5,401 bases of DNA from Smithellaceae bacterium (lineage in GTDB: Bacteria > Desulfobacterota > Syntrophia > Syntrophales > JAQULV01): assembly GCA_028718405.1 (NCBI GenBank), contig JAQULV010000125.1, positions 1 through 5,401 of the forward strand, in the 5' to 3' direction. Both the position numbers and the translations under genes were made by a program. Under the pieces are notes generated by a model. It worked only from the letters and a program-made list of their open reading frames with translations. It had not been told where the DNA came from and made no database searches. This document shows, piece by piece, positions 1-5,401 of the stretch; the first letter of the stretch is position 1; every line of letters begins with the position of its first letter.

Positions 1-1
1 A

Positions 2-1852
2 GAGCCGAAGAGGTACTTTGCGACGCCGGCGGCTATATACGTAATCACCTCCGAAGACATCAAGCGCTCCGGAGCAACTAGTATCCCCGATGTCCTGCGA
101 CTCATTCCCGGGGCTGATGTGCAGCGGATCGATTCCAACAAGTGGGCGGTCTCTATCCGCGGAACGGCCTCTCGCTTTACGAGGACGGTCCTCGTGATGA
201 TCGATGGTCGGACTATCTATTCGCCGATCTTCGGCGGCGTCTACTGGGAGGACAACGATGTCATGCTGGAGGATGTCGATCGGATAGAGGTAGTCCGCGG
301 GCCGGGTGGGACCTATTGGGGGGCCAATGCCGTGTCCGGCGTTGTGAACATTATCACTAAGAACGCCAGGGATACCCAGGGCGGGCTTGTAACATTAGGG
401 GCGGGGACCTTCGAGCGGGGGTTCGGAAGCGTGCGTTACGGGGGGAAAAGCGCGGACAACTTATATTACCGCGTTTACGCCAAATACTTCGATCGCGACG
501 ATCTCTTCCATCGGAATCCTGATATGAACGAGTTCGATGAGTGGCGGATGGGGCAGACAGGCTTCCGTGCCGATAAGGACATATCAGAGCGAGATACATT
601 GACGTTTCAAGGTGATTTCCACAGCGCGAGAATCGGCCTTTATGAAGCCGGCGTTTCTTCTTACAGCGCCCCTTATACCCGAGTCATGAAAGAGAAGAAG
701 GCCTCATTCGGAGGAAACCTCCTCGCGCGCTGGCAGAGAACACTGAGTGAGAAATCCGATCTTACCTTACAGCTTTATTATGACAAGGACAACCACAGGG
801 ATATCTTCTTCAATTCCGACACTGACACGGTGGATTTCGATTTCCATCACCGTTTCGCCTGGATCTGGCACCAACAGATCGTTTGGGGGGGGGGCTACCG
901 GTTCATCGGCAGTGAGACGTCGGGATTTGATACCTCCTTTTTCAGCCCGGCGGATGAAACCTTCAACCTCTACAACGCCTTTATCCAGGACGATATAGAG
1001 TTGTGGAAGGAACGGCTCCACTTCATCATCGGATCGAAATTCGAGCACAACGACGTGACCGGCTTCGTGATCCAACCCAACGCCCGACTACTCTGGACCC
1101 CCACCGCCGAGCAAACCATCTGGGCCTCCGTATCGCGGTCCGTCAGAACGCCTTCCCGTTTCGATTACGAATATCAGAGAACAACCTTTGGCGGTCTAGC
1201 CGGTGGTACAACTCCCGCTTATGCGCGTATCGTCAATCTTAACGATAAACCCCAGGATGTGATCGCCTATGAATTGGGACACCGGATCATCTTTGGCTCG
1301 AAGCTCTCCTTAGATACAGCCGCTCACTACGATATCATCTTTGATACGCCGAGCTTGGAGCTAAAACCATATTTTCTGGAGACGACTCCTGCGCCGACGC
1401 ATTATATAGTTCCTTATATCGGCGATCACAAGCTGATGGCCAAAACCTATGGCGGGGAAATATCGGCAGAACTTAGACCGTTTGCCTGGTGGCGCCTCTC
1501 CGCGTCCCATGCCGTCTTTCATCTGCAGGTATTCAAAGACGCCGATAGCACTGATCCCCGAAATATCAATGACGCGGCGCGGTTCAGTCCACGACACCAG
1601 ACGGTGCTGCGTTCCTATATGGATTTGCCGGGGAACGTCAATCTCGACGCCATGTTCCGTTATGTCTCGGAGATACCGCCCTTGAACGTTCCGAGTTACT
1701 ACAGTCTCGATGCCCGATTGGCCTGGAAGGCAAGGCCCGATCTGGAACTGTCAGTTGTTGGACAGAATTTACTGGACAAGGAACATCCGGAGAATAACCC
1801 CGACAGTGAAGTACCGCGCGGCGTCTATGGCATGGTGCGGTGGCAGTGGTAA
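2..1852 (+). CDS. TonB-dependent outer-membrane receptor (TBDR-1), 5'-truncated by window edge
   Basis: Outer-membrane beta-barrel receptor that would import a scarce ligand (siderophore, cobalamin or similar; substrate not deducible) using TonB-ExbBD energy. The frame is open from base 2 to the TAA at 1850-1852, giving 616 codons. A GTG at 119 could be taken as a start, but the in-frame residues before it (EPKRYFATPAAIYVIT...) are plug-domain sequence matching TBDR-2 from its residue 80. The true start therefore lies about 79 codons left of the window, predicting a protein of about 695 aa, like TBDR-2 (696). The plug domain runs to about nt 360 and carries the hallmark VRGPGG (293-310) followed by WGANAVSGVVNIITK. 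The rest is barrel, with family motifs GSKFEHN, LRSYMDLP and VGQNLLD. It ends RGVYGMVRWQW, a C-terminal aromatic typical of BAM-assembled barrels. It contains no cysteine. A 10-G run at 885-894 lies in frame. Receptor class is certain; ligand unknown. Confidence 0.95.
   Translation, partial: EPKRYFATPAAIYVITSEDIKRSGATSIPDVLRLIPGADVQRIDSNKWAVSIRGTASRFTRTVLVMIDGRTIYSPIFGGVYWEDNDVMLEDVDRIEVVRGPGGTYWGANAVSGVVNIITKNARDTQGGLVTLGAGTFERGFGSVRYGGKSADNLYYRVYAKYFDRDDLFHRNPDMNEFDEWRMGQTGFRADKDISERDTLTFQGDFHSARIGLYEAGVSSYSAPYTRVMKEKKASFGGNLLARWQRTLSEKSDLTLQLYYDKDNHRDIFFNSDTDTVDFDFHHRFAWIWHQQIVWGGGYRFIGSETSGFDTSFFSPADETFNLYNAFIQDDIELWKERLHFIIGSKFEHNDVTGFVIQPNARLLWTPTAEQTIWASVSRSVRTPSRFDYEYQRTTFGGLAGGTTPAYARIVNLNDKPQDVIAYELGHRIIFGSKLSLDTAAHYDIIFDTPSLELKPYFLETTPAPTHYIVPYIGDHKLMAKTYGGEISAELRPFAWWRLSASHAVFHLQVFKDADSTDPRNINDAARFSPRHQTVLRSYMDLPGNVNLDAMFRYVSEIPPLNVPSYYSLDARLAWKARPDLELSVVGQNLLDKEHPENNPDSEVPRGVYGMVRWQW
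885..894 (+). repeat. 10-nt poly-G tract inside TBDR-1
   Basis: Ten consecutive G residues encode part of W-G-G-G in a barrel strand (IVWGGGYRF). This is the longest homopolymer I noticed in the window. Losing one G moves translation into a frame that stops with TAG at 996-998. Gaining one G moves it into a frame that stops with TGA at 913-915. Either change would therefore remove more than the last 280 codons and the C-terminal barrel signal. The matching place in TBDR-2 encodes INCGLGYR and has no such run. Slippage is an inference; sequencing or assembly error in the run length is the alternative, though the frame is intact as given. Confidence 0.9.
1031..1050 (+). repeat. 20-nt identity shared by TBDR-1 and TBDR-2 (copy 1)
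   Basis: The 20 bases here, encoding most of GSKFEHN, are identical to 3157-3176 in TBDR-2. It is the longest exact shared block I noticed by eye. It reflects paralogy and strong constraint on this barrel strand rather than a separate element. Confidence 0.8.
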
Positions 1853-1876
1853 TAAACTAACCTCAACGAACAAATG

Positions 1877-1881
1877 AGGAG
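1877..1881 (+). promoter_or_regulatory. Shine-Dalgarno of TBDR-2
   Basis: AGGAG lies six bases before the ATG at 1888, within the 35-nt gap after the TBDR-1 stop. It supports this start over the in-frame GTG at 1930, which has no purine-rich site in front. The gap shows no T-rich terminator, so read-through from TBDR-1 is likely. Confidence 0.8.
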
Positions 1882-1887
1882 AGCCAT

Positions 1888-3978
1888 ATGGACGGGAAAA
1901 TATGTGCAAACACTTCAGCGCCAGTGGCGGTGAAGGATCATCGCCTTGTTAAGGGTGCACAATTTTCAGCCTTGGTGATCCTATCTCTACTGCTCGCGGC
2001 ATTGCTATTTTTCTTTAGTGCTGCTTATGCCGAGGACGCAACGAAGGCGTCCACGCGGCTTTCCGGCCTGACCGAAATGAGCATTGAAGAGCTCATGAAC
2101 ATCAAAGTAACTTTAGCATCCAAGAAGCCGGAAAAATACTTTGATACACCGGCGGCCGTTTACGTAATCACGAACGAAGACATAAGGCGATCAGGCGTGA
2201 CCAATATTCCCGATGCACTGCGCATGGCCCCGGGTGTCGAGGTCGCCCGTATCGACTCGACCAAGTGGTCTGTCACCATAAGAGGCCTGGGTAGCGAACT
2301 CAATAGACGTGTGCTCGTCTTGATGGATGGCCGTAGCGTGTATAATCCGGGTATTGCCGGCGTATATTGGGATGATGCCGTGGATTACCCGCTCGAAGAT
2401 ATTGATCGCATCGAAATAGTTCGCGGCCCGGGCGGTTCTGTCTGGGGTACCAACGCTATCAACGGAATAATAAATATCATTACCAAGAACGCAAAAGATA
2501 CCCAGGGGGGACAAGTAAACGTTGGCGGCGGCACACAAGAGCGTGCTTTCGGAGATGTCCGCTATGGCGGCAAGATGGGTGGAAATGCGAATTACCGTGT
2601 CTATGCCAAATACTTCAACCGCGGCCCCCTTTGGCATGCGGATGGAAATAACTACGATGATTGGCAAGGTGGACAAGCGGGTTTCAGTACGTTCTGGGAT
2701 TCGGAAAACGGCAATACTTTAAGATTGCAGGGTGATTTCTACGATACCCGTCTTGGACAGCATTCAGTTGGATACCAGATATTGGGTAATGCGGATTCAT
2801 GGGGGGGAAACATTCTCGGGCGTTGGCAGCGCAATGGAGAGCAATCAAACACGACAATGCAATTCTATTATGATCATGTATACCGAAACAATAAAAGAGA
2901 ACCTACCGGAATAGTCGATAACCTGGACTTTCAATTTCAATATGTAACATCTTCGTTTTCGCGGCAGGAGATCAACTGTGGTCTGGGATACAGGTTGACT
3001 GCCATAAATACAAAGGGCATTTACGGAGGGGCTGATCCTACTAGCGGTGTACCCTATGATTTATTCTATGATCCCGATCGTCGCAACGATAATCTATTTA
3101 CCGCTTTTGCGCAGGATGAAATTGCACTCGTGCCAAGTATTTTTTTTCTGACAATAGGATCGAAATTCGAGCACAATGATTACAGCGGTTATGAAATTCA
3201 GCCTAATGCAAGACTCCTGTGGAAACCGACCCCAAACCAGTCCGCCTGGGCGTCGGTATCACGTTCTGCCAGAATACCAACTGAAGTAGAAGAGGGGTTG
3301 TTCCTTATAGGACATTACGGCGTTTTCGATGTAACTTTTGAACCGAATAAGGATTTCAAATCGGAAGAACTTACAGCCTATGAAGCCGGATACAGAATAC
3401 AGCCGGCAAAACGCCTGGCTTTTGATCTGACGGCTTATTACAATGTCTATCGCAATCTGTTGAGCACGGAAAGCGTTTCACCTTTCCCACCCGTTGTTAC
3501 TTTTGGCAATAAGATAAGCGGCGATATCTTAGGCGGAGAGCTCTCCATTGATTATAGCCCATTTGACTGGTGGAAGCTTCATGCATCCCAATCTATAATG
3601 CGTATTAGCATGGAACCTGATTCTGACAGTACAGAGGCGTCGACGGAGGTGTCCGCACCGGCTTATGAAAACTCGAGCCCGAGTCATCAGACACTTCTCC
3701 GGTCTTATATGGATCTCCCGTATAATCTGAAACTTGATTGTACATTCCGCTTCGTGGGTAGACTGCCGGCCTACAGTACCTATCCAGAAATATCCAGCTA
3801 CAGCAATCTGGATGTACGTCTGGCATGGGATATCAAACCAAGCCTGGAGATTTCCCTGGTTGGTCAAAATCTGTTGAGTGCTCATCATCCCGAATATTCT
3901 ATACCCGTTCCTGCAGGCGGCTCGGCACCATCGGAAATTGAACGGGGCGTGTATGGCGAGGTTAAATGGCAGTGGTGA
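1888..3978 (+). CDS. TonB-dependent outer-membrane receptor (TBDR-2), complete
   Basis: Complete 696-aa TonB-dependent receptor, paralogous to TBDR-1. A signal peptide is visible: an unusually long n-region of about 23 residues (K16, H18, R19, K22), a hydrophobic core at about 26-45, and probable cleavage at AYA|ED (48/49). A short linker follows (about 61-80: LTEMSIEELMNIKVTLASKK) whose KVTLAS resembles a TonB box. There is no room for an STN signalling domain. The plug occupies about 80-200, with VRGPGG at 178-183 and WGTNAINGIINIITK at 186-200. The barrel fills about 210-696, with GSKFEHN, LRSYMDLP and VGQNLL shared with TBDR-1, and ends RGVYGEVKWQW with a terminal aromatic. Two mature-region cysteines, C364 and C618, are absent from TBDR-1. 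The ATG has an AGGAG six bases upstream. Base composition is visibly more A+T-rich than TBDR-1. Expected role: TonB-driven uptake or sensing of an unidentified ligand, in one operon with both neighbours. Confidence 0.96.
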   Translation: MDGKICANTSAPVAVKDHRLVKGAQFSALVILSLLLAALLFFFSAAYAEDATKASTRLSGLTEMSIEELMNIKVTLASKKPEKYFDTPAAVYVITNEDIRRSGVTNIPDALRMAPGVEVARIDSTKWSVTIRGLGSELNRRVLVLMDGRSVYNPGIAGVYWDDAVDYPLEDIDRIEIVRGPGGSVWGTNAINGIINIITKNAKDTQGGQVNVGGGTQERAFGDVRYGGKMGGNANYRVYAKYFNRGPLWHADGNNYDDWQGGQAGFSTFWDSENGNTLRLQGDFYDTRLGQHSVGYQILGNADSWGGNILGRWQRNGEQSNTTMQFYYDHVYRNNKREPTGIVDNLDFQFQYVTSSFSRQEINCGLGYRLTAINTKGIYGGADPTSGVPYDLFYDPDRRNDNLFTAFAQDEIALVPSIFFLTIGSKFEHNDYSGYEIQPNARLLWKPTPNQSAWASVSRSARIPTEVEEGLFLIGHYGVFDVTFEPNKDFKSEELTAYEAGYRIQPAKRLAFDLTAYYNVYRNLLSTESVSPFPPVVTFGNKISGDILGGELSIDYSPFDWWKLHASQSIMRISMEPDSDSTEASTEVSAPAYENSSPSHQTLLRSYMDLPYNLKLDCTFRFVGRLPAYSTYPEISSYSNLDVRLAWDIKPSLEISLVGQNLLSAHHPEYSIPVPAGGSAPSEIERGVYGEVKWQW
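3157..3176 (+). repeat. 20-nt identity shared by TBDR-1 and TBDR-2 (copy 2)
   Basis: Second copy of the block at 1031-1050, in the same reading frame and at the equivalent position of the TBDR-2 barrel. Identity stops at the next wobble base, where TBDR-1 has C and TBDR-2 has T. Confidence 0.8.
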
Positions 3979-3999
3979 CAGCAACTACTGGAACGCCAT

Positions 4000-4004
4000 G
4001 GAGA
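4000..4004 (+). promoter_or_regulatory. Shine-Dalgarno deciding the YfiR-family start
   Basis: GGAGA sits five bases before the ATG at 4010 and is the best ribosome-binding match among the in-frame starts. The ATG at 3998 has only GGAA four bases away. The ATG at 4031 has GGGGA nine bases away and is the second-best choice. Starts at 3878 and 3953 lie inside TBDR-2 and add residues unlike a signal peptide. Confidence 0.65.
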
Positions 4005-4009
4005 AATCT

Positions 4010-4612
4010 ATGAACGGGGACGCAATTCTGATGCAGTCGCTGAGACACTACGGAGTGAACCCCATAACGAGGAAGAGGTTATGGAGGATATTCTTGGCTC
4101 TGCTTGCTATCTTTATGGGCTTCACGTCGCTAGATGCGCGCGCGGAACAACCCACGGAAGATCAGGTGAGGGCGGCCTTTATCTACAATTTTGCCAAGTA
4201 TGTCGAGTGGCCAGAATCTGCCTTGAGGGATGAAGACAAATCTATCGTCATTGGTGTACTAACGGAAGACGATTTTGATACCGTCCTTTCGGAATCGATT
4301 TGGGGGAAGACGCTAAAGGGTAAGAAGGTATTGGTGAAGCATTTTGATACGGCGGAAGATGCCGTCGCACATTGTCACATACTCTATATTGATTCGTCTG
4401 CATCGGGATACATGCCGGCAATATTGGACGCATTGGGTAAAGCGCCTATTCTGACAATCAGTAATGTCGACCGCTTCACGGCAAAGGGAGGAATGATCGG
4501 CTTTGTCCGCGAGGGTGCCAACATTCGTTTCGAAATAAATGAGCATGCTGCGGAAAGGGTCGGTTTGAAGATCAGTTCGCAACTGCTTAAATTGGCGAGA
4601 ACGGTGCGATAG
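4010..4612 (+). CDS. YfiR/DUF4154-family periplasmic protein
   Basis: A 200-aa exported protein of the YfiR (DUF4154) family. In Pseudomonas, YfiR is the periplasmic repressor of the diguanylate cyclase YfiN; related proteins often sit beside CHASE8 or HAMP sensors. A signal peptide is clear: basic RKR at 21-23, hydrophobic core at about 24-41, cleavage at ARA|EQ (45/46). The mature part opens with the family hallmark VRAAFIYNFAKYVEWPE (53-69). It continues with IVIGVL, then HCHILYI around C122, and closes with GGMIGFV and IRFEIN followed by GLKISSQLLKLA, all typical of the family. Length is close to the usual 170-190 aa. C122 is its only cysteine, so the intramolecular disulfides of Pseudomonas YfiR cannot form. 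The open frame extends upstream to 3878, but the GGAGA before 4010 and the signal peptide favour this start; 4031 is a reasonable alternative. It lies 31 nt after TBDR-2 and 1 nt before the sensor gene, implying co-expression and probably a direct partnership with that sensor. Confidence 0.92.
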   Translation: MNGDAILMQSLRHYGVNPITRKRLWRIFLALLAIFMGFTSLDARAEQPTEDQVRAAFIYNFAKYVEWPESALRDEDKSIVIGVLTEDDFDTVLSESIWGKTLKGKKVLVKHFDTAEDAVAHCHILYIDSSASGYMPAILDALGKAPILTISNVDRFTAKGGMIGFVREGANIRFEINEHAAERVGLKISSQLLKLARTVR

Positions 4613-4613
4613 G

Positions 4614-5401
4614 ATGTCCCGCGACTATCTGAAGATGCTGAAATTTGGGAACCTGTCCATCCGCAGCAAGTTGATCTGGATGGCCATGCTGGTGAGCGGT
4701 CTCGTTCTTATCTTAGCCGCCGTCTCTTTTACCGCCTATGAGGTTATCTCTTTCCGTGGCGCTATCGTCCGCGAACTGTCCGTCCATGCCGATGTAATCG
4801 GGATCAACAGCGGTTCTGCCATCCTTTTCAACGATCCCGAGGCGGCAAAGAAAACCCTAAACGTGCTACAGGCCAAACCTAATATTATCTCCGGTGCGAT
4901 TTATGACGAAAGCGGAAAACTGTTTATCGCATATGTGTCTCCCGGCGCCGCGAAAGAATATGCGGCTGCGCCTCCCTATCCAAAGCGGTTAGCATCGAAA
5001 ACTGAGGCGGCCCGGTTCTATGCGAGCTATGTGTCCCTGGTCAAACCTATCCTGCTGGAGGGCCAGCAAATCGGGGCTGTATATATAAGGTCTGACCTCA
5101 AGGAATTGGAAGCGAGGATATTCCTCTATGTTGTCATTGCGCTGGTTATCCTGTCATTTTCGCTGCTCATGGCCTTCTTCATCTCTTTAGGGCTGCAGCG
5201 AACCATTTCCGAGCCCGTCTTGCACCTGGCGGAGACAGCGAGAAAGGTCACGGTAGAGAAAGATTATTCGATCCGTGCCGCCAAAGAGAGCGAAGACGAG
5301 TTGGGCTCGCTCGTCCAGGCCGTAAACGAAATGCTCCAGGAGATCCAGGTTCGTGACCTGGCCCTCCTGCGGGCAAAGGAAGATCTCGAGGTCCGTGTCG
5401 T
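4614..5401 (+). CDS. CHASE8-HAMP membrane sensor (probable histidine kinase or diguanylate cyclase), 3'-truncated by window edge
   Basis: N-terminal 262 residues of an inner-membrane signal transducer, open to the right edge. TM1 is at about 20-42. A periplasmic domain at about 48-165 matches the CHASE8 type found in YfiN: HADVIGINSGSAILFNDPEAA (58-78), then a paired L..L spacing, P-N-I-I-S-G-A-I-Y-D-x-S-G-K (89-102), and GAVYIRSDL (154-162) leading out. TM2 is at about 169-193. A HAMP domain follows at about 196-246, with P201, DELG (228-231) and VNEM (237-240). From about 242 a heptad-like helix runs on (LLRAKEDLEVRV), a pattern that often precedes ERTAEL and a PAS or HisKA module. This makes a histidine kinase (possibly hybrid) slightly more likely than a GGDEF protein. 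The ATG is separated from the upstream TAG by one base (TAGGATG) and lacks a well-placed Shine-Dalgarno, so translation is probably coupled to the YfiR-family gene, its likely periplasmic regulator. Confidence 0.9.
   Translation, partial: MSRDYLKMLKFGNLSIRSKLIWMAMLVSGLVLILAAVSFTAYEVISFRGAIVRELSVHADVIGINSGSAILFNDPEAAKKTLNVLQAKPNIISGAIYDESGKLFIAYVSPGAAKEYAAAPPYPKRLASKTEAARFYASYVSLVKPILLEGQQIGAVYIRSDLKELEARIFLYVVIALVILSFSLLMAFFISLGLQRTISEPVLHLAETARKVTVEKDYSIRAAKESEDELGSLVQAVNEMLQEIQVRDLALLRAKEDLEVRV

Noticed and set aside
119..1852. GTG at 119 as the start of TBDR-1
   Set aside because: The frame continues left to the window edge and encodes 39 residues of well-conserved plug domain that align with TBDR-2; starting at 119 would cut the plug and leave no signal peptide.
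1853..1887. Promoter or terminator between the two receptor genes
   Set aside because: The 35-nt gap holds no convincing -35/-10 pair and no stem followed by a T-run; read-through in an operon is simpler.
2191..2676. 161-aa open frame on the minus strand
   Set aside because: It lies wholly within the conserved plug and early barrel of TBDR-2, has no recognisable domain, and is the complement shadow of a well-supported gene.
2801..2807. Seven-G run in TBDR-2 (and six-G runs at 318-323, 440-445 and 2505-2510)
   Set aside because: These encode Trp-Gly or Gly-Gly pairs and are short enough to be expected in glycine-rich barrel genes; only the 10-G run stands out.
3140..3147. Run of eight T's as a terminator or slippage site
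   Set aside because: It is inside TBDR-2 and encodes part of S-I-F-F-L with no preceding GC-rich hairpin; eight T's in a relatively A+T-rich gene is unremarkable.
3529..3984. 151-aa open frame on the minus strand
   Set aside because: It is antisense to the conserved C-terminal barrel of TBDR-2, has no recognisable motif or plausible start context, and so is a shadow frame.
3878..4009. Extended N-terminus of the YfiR-family frame beginning at 3878 or 3953
   Set aside because: The extension overlaps the 3' end of TBDR-2 in another frame, carries no family or signal features, and lacks a good ribosome-binding site; GGAGA before 4010 is better.

Overview
The window is a tightly packed, single-strand (+) locus from a diderm (Gram-negative-type) bacterium. 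It encodes outer-membrane TonB-dependent receptors, a Sec-exported periplasmic protein and an inner-membrane sensor. The lineage cannot be fixed from the sequence alone. From general knowledge, this gene combination is frequent in Desulfobacterota/Deltaproteobacteria-like and other environmental Gram-negatives, but that is only a guess.

Layout, left to right: (1) the 3' part of a TonB-dependent receptor (TBDR-1), open from the left edge to 1852, missing about 79 N-terminal residues judged by alignment to its neighbour; (2) a 35-nt gap with a clear Shine-Dalgarno; (3) a complete paralogous receptor (TBDR-2, 1888-3978); (4) a 31-nt gap; (5) a YfiR/DUF4154-family periplasmic protein (4010-4612); (6) a 1-nt gap; (7) the 5' part of a membrane sensor with a CHASE8-type periplasmic domain and a HAMP domain (4614 to the right edge), whose output domain lies outside the window. 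Short spacers, shared strand and the absence of any convincing internal terminator or promoter suggest one operon. No RNA genes, CRISPR arrays, mobile elements or intergenic stretches over 300 bases were seen; more than 98% of the window is coding.

How the genes may work together: in the YfiBNR system of Pseudomonas, periplasmic YfiR represses the CHASE8-HAMP-GGDEF protein YfiN and is relieved by the outer-membrane lipoprotein YfiB. Here a YfiR-family protein is almost fused to a CHASE8-HAMP sensor, but two receptors occupy the outer-membrane position and no YfiB is visible. The attractive inference is an envelope-spanning relay from TonB-dependent receptor(s) through the YfiR-like protein to the CHASE8 sensor. 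The receptors lack room for an N-terminal STN signalling domain, so any relay would not be classical FecA/FecR signalling. The other notable feature is a 10-G homopolymer inside the TBDR-1 coding region, a candidate phase-variation site.
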